Of a DNA stretch of 64,000 bases, positions 26,105 to 35,150 are shown one piece after another. Position 1 is the stretch's first letter, and each line of letters opens with the position of its first letter. The notes beneath the pieces are model-generated. The model worked only from the letters and a program-made list of their open reading frames with translations, was not told where the DNA came from and did no database searches. A program made the translations under genes and the position numbers. The DNA comes from Loktanella sp. S4079 (GTDB lineage Bacteria > Pseudomonadota > Alphaproteobacteria > Rhodobacterales > Rhodobacteraceae), in contig NZ_JXYE01000001.1 of assembly GCF_000967725.1 (NCBI RefSeq), positions 156,477-220,476 on the forward strand, read 5' to 3'.

Positions 26105-28549
26105 ATGACCGACCATCTCGAAACGCTTGTTGATCAGATGACGCTAGAGGAACAGGTTTCGCTTTTGGCGGGCGAAGATCTGTGGTCTGTCAATGCAATT
26201 GCACGGCTTGATGTGGGTAAGATACGCGTTACAGATGGCCCAAATGGTGCGCGTGGAGGCGGCGATTGGTTCGGCGGCGTGACGGCGGCGGCCTTTCCTG
26301 TTGGGATCGCAATGGGCGCCACGTGGAACCCTGACCTCGCCTACGAGGTTGGCGCGGCATTAGCCCAAGAAACGAAATCGAAATGTGCACATGTCCTGCT
26401 TGCGCCAACGATCAACATTCATCGGTCGGTCACCAATGGGCGTAACTTTGAATGCTTCGCCGAAGACCCCGAACTTACCGCAAAACTGACCGTGCCTTAT
26501 ATTCGCGGCCTGCAAGATAACGGGATCGCCGCCACCCCAAAACACTATGCCGGCAATGAATCCGAAATACAGCGCACGACGATGAATTCGGAAATTGATG
26601 AACGCAGCCTGCGCGAAGTCTATCTGCGCCCATTCGAGGCCGCCGTCAAAGACGCGAACACTTGGGCGATGATGTCGTCCTATAACCGGCTGAACACGCA
26701 ATACACATCAGAGAATGAATGGCTCTTGTCCGATGTCCTACGCGACGATTGGGGGTACGATGGGATCGTGATGTCCGATTGGTTTGGTTCGCATTCAACC
26801 GCCGAAACCGTTAACGCAGGGCTCGACCTTGAGATGCCCGGCCCGACCCGTGATCGCGGAGACAAATTGGTTGCAGCGGTTCAAGAAGGAAAAGTCGCAC
26901 CAGACACCGTGCGCACGCGCGCCCTGAATATGCTGCACCTGATGGATCGTACTGGCGCATTGACGGACAAAACACCCTACAATGAACGCTCTGTAGATTT
27001 GCCCGAAACACGCGCCTTGATCCGGCGCGCCGGTGCCGAAGCGGCTGTGCTGCTCAAGAACGAAAATCTGCTGCCCTTGTCCACGCCCAGCGGCAAGATC
27101 GCCGTCATCGGGCCCAACGCCGCTGAGGCGCAGATCATGGGCGGCGGGTCATCGTATATCAATGCGCACTACCGCGTTTCACCGCTACAAGCGCTACAAG
27201 ACCGCTTTGGTGCTGAGAACATTGTACACGCGCCGGGCTGCCAGAACCATCGTTGGGAACCACTGTTCATCGGCGATGTTGACGTCGCATATTTTGACAA
27301 TGCGACCTGCGCGGGCGACCCGGTTGCGACCGAAACCTTGGGCCAGACGCAGACCTTTTGGATGCCGCCAATCGGCGAAGGCAAAGTTAACCCAACAGGG
27401 TTTTCCGCACGCATCAGCTGGAAATATACAGCGACAACCACGGGAATGCATCGTTTTGGCCTGCATGCCACTGGACCTAGCAAGCTTTATGTCGATGGCA
27501 CGCTGGTTGTAAATGCCGCCGACAACTGGACCCGTGGCCGTACGTTCTTTGAGGAAGGGTGCGATGAAATCACGGCAGATTACGCACTCACCGCTGGCGA
27601 GACCTACGCCGTAACCGTCGAATTTGCCGCACGCAAAAGCGCCATGCTGGACCTGTCGGCATTTCGGGCAGGCATCGGTGTGCCATTAGGCGTTGAGGCG
27701 ATTGAACAGGCCGTCAACGCCGCCAAGGCAGCCGATACCGCGATCATCTTTGCTGGGCGCTCAGGCGAATGGGATACAGAAGGCTCCGACCTCCAAGATA
27801 TCATGCTGCCCGGTGCACAGGATGCGCTGATCGCCGCCGTTTTGGCTGCAAACCCGAATACTGTCGTCGTTCTGCAAACGGGCGGCCCCGTGGAAATGCC
27901 ATGGATCAATGAAGCAAAGGCCGTTCTACAGGCGTGGTATCCCGGTCAAGAGGCGGGAAATGCGATCTGCGACGTCTTGTTTGGCGATACGGAGCCTGGT
28001 GGGCGTCTGCCGCAGACCTTTCCGGTCAAATGGCAGGACAACCCAACTTGGTCACAAGACCCCGAAATCTATCCCGGCCTAGATGGAAAAACCCGCTACG
28101 AAGAAGGCGTGTTCATCGGCTATCGCCATTATGATCGCCACGGCATCACCCCTATGTTCCCCTTTGGTCATGGGCTTGGTTACACCAGCTTCGCGCTGTC
28201 CGATTGTCATGCGGAACACAATGGCGATGGGACAAGGGTCAATGCCCGCCTGACCAATACCGGCAAACGCCAAGGTACGACTGTGGTACAGCTATATATT
28301 GGCGATACATCCGCGAGCGTCCCCCGGCCAATCAAAGAGCTGAAAACATTTGCCAAAATCGCGCTGGCGCCCGGCGAAACCCGTGATTTCACGCTTGACC
28401 TTAGCGGACGTGACTTTGCGTTCTTTGATGTCGATACAGGTGTCTGGCGTGTCGAAGAGGGTGAATTTGAGATACACCTCGGGTTTTCGGCGACCGATAT
28501 TGCCTGCACCACGAAAATCACGATGCAGGCCACAACCTACGCGAAATAG
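26105..28549 (+). CDS. GH3 beta-glycosidase with inserted PA14 domain
   Basis: This 814-residue GH3 enzyme has the N-terminal TIM barrel with KHYAGNESE (about residues 146-154) and the nucleophile Asp in VMSDWFGSH (about 225). The second domain is interrupted by a PA14 segment (about 410-520), and a C-terminal fibronectin-III-like domain follows. There is no signal peptide, so it is cytoplasmic. Relatives hydrolyse beta-glucosides, beta-xylosides or beta-galactosides, and PA14 insertions shape substrate choice. It starts at ATG 26105 with GGAGG upstream, 70 bp after kdgK. It may trim neutral side-chain sugars from imported fragments, which is inference. Confidence 0.88.
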   Translation: MTDHLETLVDQMTLEEQVSLLAGEDLWSVNAIARLDVGKIRVTDGPNGARGGGDWFGGVTAAAFPVGIAMGATWNPDLAYEVGAALAQETKSKCAHVLLAPTINIHRSVTNGRNFECFAEDPELTAKLTVPYIRGLQDNGIAATPKHYAGNESEIQRTTMNSEIDERSLREVYLRPFEAAVKDANTWAMMSSYNRLNTQYTSENEWLLSDVLRDDWGYDGIVMSDWFGSHSTAETVNAGLDLEMPGPTRDRGDKLVAAVQEGKVAPDTVRTRALNMLHLMDRTGALTDKTPYNERSVDLPETRALIRRAGAEAAVLLKNENLLPLSTPSGKIAVIGPNAAEAQIMGGGSSYINAHYRVSPLQALQDRFGAENIVHAPGCQNHRWEPLFIGDVDVAYFDNATCAGDPVATETLGQTQTFWMPPIGEGKVNPTGFSARISWKYTATTTGMHRFGLHATGPSKLYVDGTLVVNAADNWTRGRTFFEEGCDEITADYALTAGETYAVTVEFAARKSAMLDLSAFRAGIGVPLGVEAIEQAVNAAKAADTAIIFAGRSGEWDTEGSDLQDIMLPGAQDALIAAVLAANPNTVVVLQTGGPVEMPWINEAKAVLQAWYPGQEAGNAICDVLFGDTEPGGRLPQTFPVKWQDNPTWSQDPEIYPGLDGKTRYEEGVFIGYRHYDRHGITPMFPFGHGLGYTSFALSDCHAEHNGDGTRVNARLTNTGKRQGTTVVQLYIGDTSASVPRPIKELKTFAKIALAPGETRDFTLDLSGRDFAFFDVDTGVWRVEEGEFEIHLGFSATDIACTTKITMQATTYAK

Positions 28550-28550
28550 G

Positions 28551-29942
28551 CTAAGCGGACTGGCCCGCCTTGCGTATTTGATCAAGGCAGGTCGCCAAAG
28601 ATTCCTGTTCGATTTGGGCGTATAGCGCGAATTCATCAGCGGTCTCGGCACCTAGCGCCGCTTCAAAGGCAGATTTGCTCGATGCAGCATGGCGATCCTG
28701 TGCGGCTGCATCTCCAAGGTTCGATTGGAAAATACCCGCTGCACTGACGGGCAGAAAATCTTCGTAGATGATCGGACTTAGACCCAGTACGCCCGCATCC
28801 AAAAGTGCGGAAACAGACATATCGTCCACCTTGCCAGAAGGCATTTGGGCGATTGAAAACTTAAAATGTGCAAGCCCCTCATCATAAAGCGCGCGCCAGC
28901 TATCAGGAAACACCTGAAACGCCTGATCGAGCGCTGCCATATAGGCATCGGCATTTGTCCCGTCACTTGCTGGCAGAATTTCTGCCCGCACTGCTGCGAG
29001 CGTCTGATCATATAGCGCCCGTCCCTTAGGGGTGAGCGCGACACCGCGCTGCTCGATTTCTCCGAAACGTGCGGTATGACTGCCAATCGTTTCAGTGCCA
29101 TCTTTGGATGGAAAGTTGACCTTTTCCTCTAACGCCTTGAACGATGTCTGACGCAACAAAATCGGACACTCACGGCGCGGCGGCCCTTCGACGACGGCTT
29201 TGGCTGGTAGGCCGCGCGCAATCATCCCGGCCTGCGCAGCATCGATATCAAGCGTGCGCGGCGTCAGATGGTTGATGTGCGGCCCCTTGAACGACACCAC
29301 ATCCGCAATCAGTCGATGCGTATCGTTCAACTGCTCAAATGTCTGGATGTCCACGCAAGCATCAGCATGCCAGCGAAATGTCTCGAGCACTTCGGCAACA
29401 AAGGCCTGCGCGTCTTGCTCTGACAATCCGCCTGCGGATTCGGCTTTTTGGGTCAGGGCGATTGCATTCGGGGTAAAGATCTGGCGCCCATCCAAAATCG
29501 CAGCAGCCTGCGCGCGCAGGGCCTCATCTGCAATCAATTCGAGCCGTAACAGAGACGTAAAAACCCGAAACGGGTTCGCGGCAAGTGCAGTACGCGAGAC
29601 TGGTCGAAAGGCGGTTGAATGCACGGGAACCGCCGCCGCAGACAGATCATAATAGCCAACAGGGTACATGCCCATCACCGCAAACACGCGGGCCATCATC
29701 GCCAGCTCTTGGGCTGTGCCCAGCCGGATCGCACCGTGGCGTTCTTGGGATATGCGGGTGGTATCCTCGTCCGGGGTCAAGTTCAAAACAGCCGCTTGCG
29801 CCCCACCAAGCGTTTCCGCGTTGGTCTGCTCAACGATCTCTAGCAAATCACCATAGGCGGGAACTTCGCTGCGATACATGGCAGACATCGCCGCTGAGAA
29901 ATCAGCGCGGATCGCATCGGGGTTTGCAAATCTGGCGGCCAT
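28551..29942 (-). CDS. DUF1338/HglS-like 2-oxoadipate dioxygenase/decarboxylase family protein
   Basis: HglS (YdcJ) enzymes are Fe(II) dioxygenases of VOC-like fold that convert 2-oxoadipate to 2-hydroxyglutarate with loss of CO2. The product (463 residues) matches the family in length and has the RHGAIRLGT and SFKGPHINHLTPRTLD segments that carry predicted metal-binding His residues. ATG 29942 is preferred over ATG 29951 because AAGGA fits it better. It converges on the GH3 gene and follows TRAP dctM, with a terminator-like hairpin between. Activity on a substituted 2-oxoadipate from the neighbouring aromatic pathway is an attractive but untested idea. Confidence 0.8.
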   Translation of the reverse strand: MAARFANPDAIRADFSAAMSAMYRSEVPAYGDLLEIVEQTNAETLGGAQAAVLNLTPDEDTTRISQERHGAIRLGTAQELAMMARVFAVMGMYPVGYYDLSAAAVPVHSTAFRPVSRTALAANPFRVFTSLLRLELIADEALRAQAAAILDGRQIFTPNAIALTQKAESAGGLSEQDAQAFVAEVLETFRWHADACVDIQTFEQLNDTHRLIADVVSFKGPHINHLTPRTLDIDAAQAGMIARGLPAKAVVEGPPRRECPILLRQTSFKALEEKVNFPSKDGTETIGSHTARFGEIEQRGVALTPKGRALYDQTLAAVRAEILPASDGTNADAYMAALDQAFQVFPDSWRALYDEGLAHFKFSIAQMPSGKVDDMSVSALLDAGVLGLSPIIYEDFLPVSAAGIFQSNLGDAAAQDRHAASSKSAFEAALGAETADEFALYAQIEQESLATCLDQIRKAGQSA

Positions 29943-29960
29943 CACATTCATCCTTGCATC

Positions 29961-29992
29961 GAAAAAACCGCAGCCAAAGGTTGGCTACGGTT
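29961..29992 (-). terminator. Intrinsic terminator between TRAP dctM and the HglS-like gene
   Basis: On the minus strand the arms AACCGTAGCCAA and TTGGCTGCGGTT (one mismatch) enclose a three-base loop and run directly into six T residues. It lies about 35 bp past the dctM stop and only 18 bp before the HglS-like start codon, so it could act as an attenuator for that gene rather than a simple operon end. Confidence 0.8.
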
Positions 29993-30027
29993 ATTGGTAA
30001 ATCATGCTTTAGGAATGCTGAATAGCC

Positions 30028-31332
30028 CTATCCAAACATCGAGTTCGGGATTGCCAATGCAATCTGCGGAAACAGGATTATCAGGATCAGCGATGCAAGC
30101 ATGGCCAACAGAAATGGGATCACACCCTTAAAGATAGTATGAAGCGGAATATCCTCAGCAACGCTGCGCACAACAAAGACATTCAGCCCAACGGGTGGCG
30201 TGATCATACCCATTTCAATCACGATAACTGCGATGACACCAAACCAAATCGGGTCAAAACCCAGCCCCATGATGATCGGATAATATATCGGAATGGTCAC
30301 AACCAGCATGGCCAGCCCATCCAAGAACATCCCCAAGACGACATAGCTCAGCAGGATAAGTACCAGCGTGCCATATGGTCCCAACCCAAACGAGGTCAGC
30401 ATATGGCTGAGGGCCAATGGAATATCCGTGATCGCCAAGAATGGGTTCAGCACATTTGCGCCCACAACGATCATATAGAGCATTGCTGATGTCTTAACCG
30501 TATCGCCCAGCGCATTCACAAATCCAGCCCGCGATAGGCTGCCTGAAAGTAATGCAATAGCGATAACCAATCCGGCGCCGATCCCTGATGCCTCAACCGG
30601 GGTAAAGACCCCCAGATAGATCCCGCCAATGGATACAGTGATTACCCCAACCAACGGGGCCGCACGACCAAACAGGCGGATACGTTCAGACAGGGGCTTG
30701 GCTTCGCCAACTGGTCCCGCCGCAGGGTTGCGCAGCGTCACAACCCAAATGGCGAGAATGAACAACCCGCTCATGAGCACCCCCGGCAGAATGCCTGCCA
30801 TAAACAGACGTCCGATAGATTCCTCAGTCAAAATGGCATAGATGACAAACCCTGTTGACGGAGGGATCAAGAAGCCAAGCGTGCCGCCAGCAGCAATCGA
30901 CCCGGTGGATAGACCAGGCCCGTAGCCCAGACGTTTCATCTCAGGCAGGGCAACACGACCGATGGTGACGGCAGTCGCAACCGAAGATCCAGAAACGGCA
31001 GAGAACGCAGCGCAGCCAATAACCGAAGCCGACGCAAGCCCACCGCGAAATCGCCCCACCCAAGCGTGCGCTGCATCATAAAGCGCGCGACTAAAGCCGG
31101 ATTCAGAGGCGATATTTCCAAGCAGCACAAACATCGGCACAACGATCAGATTGTAGTTGCTGATGGATGAATATGTCTCGGTGAACATAATGGCCGTGGC
31201 ACGGCGCAGACCGTCCAAAATCCAAACACCGAAGAAACCGGTAAACAACATCGCAAAGGCGACAGGCGTGCGCAGGATCATCAACCCGAACAGGGCAACT
31301 ATCCCCAAAATACCAATCATAAGGTCAGTCAT
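30028..31332 (-). CDS. dctM: TRAP transporter large permease (DctM)
   Basis: This 434-residue, 12-helix TRAP permease is encoded in the aromatic-acid locus. Signatures include FSAVSGSSVATAVTIGRVALPEM, GGTLGFLIPPSTGFVIYAI and MITPPVGLNVFVV. ATG 31332 overlaps the dctQ stop by 8 bp and has GGAAG upstream; an in-frame ATG at 31350 is less likely. It forms one transporter with the dctQ and dctP genes upstream, probably importing an aromatic or hydroxylated dicarboxylic acid. Confidence 0.9.
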   Translation of the reverse strand: MTDLMIGILGIVALFGLMILRTPVAFAMLFTGFFGVWILDGLRRATAIMFTETYSSISNYNLIVVPMFVLLGNIASESGFSRALYDAAHAWVGRFRGGLASASVIGCAAFSAVSGSSVATAVTIGRVALPEMKRLGYGPGLSTGSIAAGGTLGFLIPPSTGFVIYAILTEESIGRLFMAGILPGVLMSGLFILAIWVVTLRNPAAGPVGEAKPLSERIRLFGRAAPLVGVITVSIGGIYLGVFTPVEASGIGAGLVIAIALLSGSLSRAGFVNALGDTVKTSAMLYMIVVGANVLNPFLAITDIPLALSHMLTSFGLGPYGTLVLILLSYVVLGMFLDGLAMLVVTIPIYYPIIMGLGFDPIWFGVIAVIVIEMGMITPPVGLNVFVVRSVAEDIPLHTIFKGVIPFLLAMLASLILIILFPQIALAIPNSMFG

Positions 31333-31834
31333 TTCCGGTCTTCCATCCAAAAATCAGTGCGACAATTTGAATTGCGAAAACGACCGCGCATAATGCCATG
31401 CCCGCCCAAATCGCCCCGTAGACGGGCCACAAGTGTATCGCGAGCATATTTGTAGTATCGCCGAATTCGATGGCCTCAGCGGCTTTCTTCCATGCCTGAC
31501 CGCAAAGGACATAGAGCGTCACAATCGCCAGAACCCGCGACAGGAGATCACCAAAGAAACGCCCCCACTTGCCCAGCGGCTTATCAAACAAATCCACACG
31601 GACATGAGCACCAGATTGTGTCGCATAAGGCAGCGCCATCATGACAAGCGCAACTGCTACAAGCTGAACGATTTCATTGACGCCTAGCAATGGCGCGCCA
31701 AACACATACCGCAGGATCACACCTGCGTTTACCACCACGACCATCGCAACAAGGCACAGCCCCGCCCCAACAGCGAGCAACCCCGGAATCTGGGCGATCC
31801 GTGTCGCCCAGATTGATCTATACCAAGCAGTCAC
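31325..31834 (-). CDS. dctQ: TRAP transporter small permease (DctQ)
   Basis: This 169-residue, four-helix small subunit includes the LRYVFGAPLLGVNEIVQL signature region. The start codon is GTG 31834, 3 bp after the dctP stop. It overlaps dctM by 8 bp. Unlike the other TRAP set in this window there is no room for a hairpin between dctP and dctQ. Confidence 0.88.
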   Translation of the reverse strand: MTAWYRSIWATRIAQIPGLLAVGAGLCLVAMVVVVNAGVILRYVFGAPLLGVNEIVQLVAVALVMMALPYATQSGAHVRVDLFDKPLGKWGRFFGDLLSRVLAIVTLYVLCGQAWKKAAEAIEFGDTTNMLAIHLWPVYGAIWAGMALCAVVFAIQIVALIFGWKTGND

Positions 31835-31837
31835 AGC

Positions 31838-32809
31838 TTATTCCGCCGAGAGAGCTTCGACGATTGCGGCCGCGTTTCCGCCTGTTTCGGCAACAGCTTG
31901 CGCGACGATTGGTGCAGACAACAGGTCAAAGGCTTGGGTTTCTTCCGGGCTTAGACGGATCACTTGACCACCCATTTCTTCGAACGCGGTGATCCCGCCC
32001 TCGGCGACCGATAACTGTGTTGCGTTGGCCATGACGGACGCCTCTTTGCCCGCCTCAACGACGGCGGATTGTTGGTCATCAGACAAGCCGCGGAAGGTAT
32101 CGCGGTTCATCACGATAAAAAACGGTGAATTTGTCGCCTCGAACCCAAGCGTCAGATAATTCGCAACTTCGCCCAGCCGGAACGCGCGGGTCGCCGTTGT
32201 GTCGATCATCGCACCGTCGATTACCCCGGTCTGCATCGCGTTGTAGATTTCAGTCACAGGCATCGAGACAGGGTTTGCGCCCCATGCCTCGACCTGCAAT
32301 CCGGCATTGCGCGATGGTACGCGAATGTTCATTCCAGCAACGTCCTGTGGGCTGTGTACAGCAACGTCCCGCGTGTACAGCACATTAGGCGCGCTAGACC
32401 AAAGCGAGACAAGCTGCACACGGCGATATTCATCCTTGAACAGATCAATATTGTCCCAAAGATCAGCAGTACCTGTTTCGGTATTGATCACGCCGGGCAG
32501 TTCTGCCGTCAGAGTCAGCGGGAAATTCGATGCGGTATAACCCGGCAGCCCGATTGCAAAATCCGCGACACCATCGACTGCGCGATTATATTGCTCAACC
32601 GGGCCTGGGCCCAATTCTCCACCAGAGTACAGGCGCACGGTCACATCACCGTTGGTTTTCTCGCCGACCATATCCGCAAATGGCTGAAAGGCACCTGCAA
32701 CATAGGGATGCCCCGGAGGCATGAAATTCGCAAAGCTTAGTTCTTCTGCAACGGCGTTGGTTGCCCATAGCGCAATGGCTGCACTCGCGATCTTGGTGGT
32801 TAGGCGCAT
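31838..32809 (-). CDS. dctP: TRAP transporter substrate-binding protein (DctP)
   Basis: This 323-residue periplasmic protein has a signal peptide (MRLTTKIASAAIALWATNAVA). ATG 32809 has GGGAGG upstream. The ligand region includes MNIRVPSRNAG with the conserved Arg, and [18 protein letters not shown]. It follows the tandem-HTH LysR gene by 114 bp on the same strand. Its neighbours suggest an aromatic acid such as gallate or a related hydroxybenzoate as ligand, but sequence alone does not show this. Confidence 0.88.
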   Translation of the reverse strand: MRLTTKIASAAIALWATNAVAEELSFANFMPPGHPYVAGAFQPFADMVGEKTNGDVTVRLYSGGELGPGPVEQYNRAVDGVADFAIGLPGYTASNFPLTLTAELPGVINTETGTADLWDNIDLFKDEYRRVQLVSLWSSAPNVLYTRDVAVHSPQDVAGMNIRVPSRNAGLQVEAWGANPVSMPVTEIYNAMQTGVIDGAMIDTTATRAFRLGEVANYLTLGFEATNSPFFIVMNRDTFRGLSDDQQSAVVEAGKEASVMANATQLSVAEGGITAFEEMGGQVIRLSPEETQAFDLLSAPIVAQAVAETGGNAAAIVEALSAE

Positions 32810-32923
32810 ATTTTCCTCCCGAAGGCTCAACCGCACGGGACCCTCCCATGCACATGGGCAAGTTATGTCAGCGCCCCTGTGCCACACGCCAATTCAAAGC
32901 CAGCACATCAGAATAAGTAGCCG

Positions 32924-34108
32924 CTATAGGCCATCAGGATCAGCAGCCGTCTGACGCACGAGATCCAACAGTAACGCCTGCGCCTTGGTCGGGACCCAAC
33001 CCGCCCGATAAGTCAGGCCAATCGGGCGCTCTGCCCAGCGCGTTTGCACGTCAAGCGCGACGAGCAAACCACGTAAAGTTTCTGCTTCTGCTTGCTTTTG
33101 CGAAATACACCCAAGCATATCAGTCCGCTGCAAAATTTCGCGCATCAACAAGATGGACCCACAATCCAGAATACTGGCGGGCGGCGGAACTTGGGCGGCG
33201 GCAAAGAACGCATCGAATTGCCTACGTGCTGGTGTACCCTCGCGCGGTACGGCCCATTGCTGCTGCCCGAGTATCTCTGGCGTTAGATCCGCACTACTCT
33301 CCAACGGATGTCCCGGGCGAGCAACAATTGCCATACTGTCGTGAAATAGCTGCTCTTGCGCAACGTCGTTGATGGGTAACGGATCACGCAGCGCGCCAAT
33401 CATGAAATCAATTTCGCCACTACGAACACCGCCCAACAAATCATCATACGTGCCATCCAGCACAGTCACCCGCTGCAAAGGGCGCTGCGACCGGAACCGG
33501 GCAAGCGCCTGAGGCAGGACGACTGACCTTGAAAGCGGAAGCGACCCAACGACAATCGTGCCAACCTCGCGTCCGTCGAATTCACCCAGATCCGCTTCGA
33601 CCTGATCAAATTCGGAAAACGCAAGCTGCGCGGCTTTTGCAAGTTCGCGGCATGGGCGGGTCGGGACCAATCCAAATGTGCTACGCTCAAACAGCGAACG
33701 GCCAGCCTCTTGTTCGATCTGCGTGATCGCGCGATGCACCGTTGGTTGCGCCAACCCGAGATTGCGTGCCGCTAAGGTAAAGTTCTGCGCTGCTACAACC
33801 GCGATCAGCGCCTGCAATTGCGCGACCGTGGCAGTCAAAGTCAAACGTGCAGACACTTCGGCCAAGCTAGCATCCAACCGTTCCATTGCGCGGCGCAGGC
33901 GTTTTTCAAATAATTCGCCCCGCTCAGTCAGGAAAAAGCCGTGTCGCGTACGATCGAACAGAGCACCCCCTGCTTCGCGTTCTAATTTGGCCAATGACTG
34001 TGTAACCGCAGGCTGCGAAACATTGCATCGCGCTGCTGCAATTGTTGGTGAACGCGAAGTCCCAACGGCCAAGAACACCCGAAAATGCCTGAGGTTGCGG
34101 GAAATCAT
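32924..34108 (-). CDS. LysR-family regulator with two tandem HTH domains
   Basis: At 394 residues this protein is about 90 longer than a standard LysR regulator. The excess is a second winged helix. The first HTH (about residues 6-62) contains TIAAARCNVSQPAVTQSLAKLE, and the second (about 96-152) contains TLAARNLGLAQPTVHRAITQIE. A normal LysR effector domain follows from about 182. It overlaps by 4 bp the dehydrogenase gene upstream and lies next to the galB-galD operon, so it fills the position of GalR, the LysR activator of the Pseudomonas putida gallate genes. Regulation of both divergent operons is inferred. Confidence 0.85.
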   Translation of the reverse strand: MISRNLRHFRVFLAVGTSRSPTIAAARCNVSQPAVTQSLAKLEREAGGALFDRTRHGFFLTERGELFEKRLRRAMERLDASLAEVSARLTLTATVAQLQALIAVVAAQNFTLAARNLGLAQPTVHRAITQIEQEAGRSLFERSTFGLVPTRPCRELAKAAQLAFSEFDQVEADLGEFDGREVGTIVVGSLPLSRSVVLPQALARFRSQRPLQRVTVLDGTYDDLLGGVRSGEIDFMIGALRDPLPINDVAQEQLFHDSMAIVARPGHPLESSADLTPEILGQQQWAVPREGTPARRQFDAFFAAAQVPPPASILDCGSILLMREILQRTDMLGCISQKQAEAETLRGLLVALDVQTRWAERPIGLTYRAGWVPTKAQALLLDLVRQTAADPDGL

Positions 34109-34992
34109 AGGTTATCTAAAACCCGATCCAACCGCTCATTGAGCGATTGATCCGATGTCGCCCGCGTCAATCCGGCAATGCGATCCTGCCACTGCGCTGT
34201 CGCCGCACTAAGGCTGTTGTCTAATCCCAGTTCCGAAAGCGTTGCACAAACCTCGCGCATTTCAGCGGCGCGGCGTGTTCCGTGGGATAACATGCGCTCT
34301 AGATTATATGCGCCTTGGGCTTCCCAGTTGATCTGTGGATTAGACGCGTTCAATGACGCAATCACTTGCACCTCAACGCCCGCCTTACGCGCGGCCAAAA
34401 GACATTCCGCCGACAGAGCTTCCATCCCTTTGATCATAATTGATCTGAGCATCTTGATCGCCGAAGCATCACCAATCTGATCGCCGACAACTGTGCCATT
34501 CATTTCAAGACCTGCAAGCAAATGCGCCGCATCCTGAGCGCAAGCCCCAGACAACAACAGCGGCACCTTATGTTGCTTGGGGTGTACTGGCGCCATCACC
34601 GCGACATCGACATATCGCCCGCCTGCCTTGGTTATATGCTGCGCCGCGCGGCGTTTGGTTTCGGGCGAACATGAATTGCAATCCAACCACAGCGTCCCAT
34701 TGCCAATGGCCGAAACCGCGGCGCGTGCTGCGACCTCTGCCTGATCAGCCGTGACTAGGCTAAACACTGCATCAGCGCCTCTTAGCGCCGCGATGATATC
34801 GTCTTGCCCAGCGACGCCGTGGCGCGTGTAACTGTTCAGCAGATCATCCCGGTTAATGTGGTCATTTGACTTGATATCAAACGCCGACACCATGTCTGGC
34901 TTATTATCCCCCCAACCCGAAACAAAAGCCTGCGCAGCCTCGCCAAATCCGACAAAGGCGATCTGCCGTGATGTTTTCTTAGGTTTCGACAC
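34105..34992 (-). CDS. 6-phosphogluconate-dehydrogenase-like NAD(P) oxidoreductase (DUF1932 C-domain)
   Basis: The 295-residue product has an N-terminal Rossmann motif (IAFVGFGEAAQAF), the LDCNSCSPETK segment and a helical DUF1932-type C-terminal domain with a Lys/Asn-containing KMLRSIMIKGMEAL helix. GTG 34992 is chosen because GGGGG lies five bases before it; TTG 35019 has no ribosome-binding site. It is the first gene of the minus-strand operon, divergent from galB by about 160 bp. Family members oxidise beta-hydroxyacids or reduce related semialdehydes. The exact reaction here is unknown; a step on a hydroxylated dicarboxylate of the neighbouring pathway is possible. Confidence 0.75.
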   Translation of the reverse strand: MSKPKKTSRQIAFVGFGEAAQAFVSGWGDNKPDMVSAFDIKSNDHINRDDLLNSYTRHGVAGQDDIIAALRGADAVFSLVTADQAEVAARAAVSAIGNGTLWLDCNSCSPETKRRAAQHITKAGGRYVDVAVMAPVHPKQHKVPLLLSGACAQDAAHLLAGLEMNGTVVGDQIGDASAIKMLRSIMIKGMEALSAECLLAARKAGVEVQVIASLNASNPQINWEAQGAYNLERMLSHGTRRAAEMREVCATLSELGLDNSLSAATAQWQDRIAGLTRATSDQSLNERLDRVLDNL

Positions 34993-35055
34993 AAAAACCC
35001 CCTTCGCTTGCGACGTCAAAACACTGCCAAATTTAGCGATCCATCGCCACTAGCT

Positions 35056-35079
35056 ATAGCACAAACTTATGCAATTGCA
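35056..35079. promoter_or_regulatory. LysR-type box candidate and palindrome in the divergent aromatic-acid promoter
   Basis: ATA-N9-TAT at 35056-35070 fits the loose T-N11-A LysR box. It overlaps a perfect 10-bp palindrome TGCAATTGCA at 35070-35079. Both lie between the dehydrogenase start (34992) and the galB-type start (35151), where a LysR regulator of both operons would bind. Such motifs occur by chance often. Confidence 0.35.
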
Positions 35080-35150
35080 CGCTCTTCAAAATTGTTGGCG
35101 CGGGTATGGATGTGGGACACACAACCAACCACGATTTTTCGGAGCACCTC

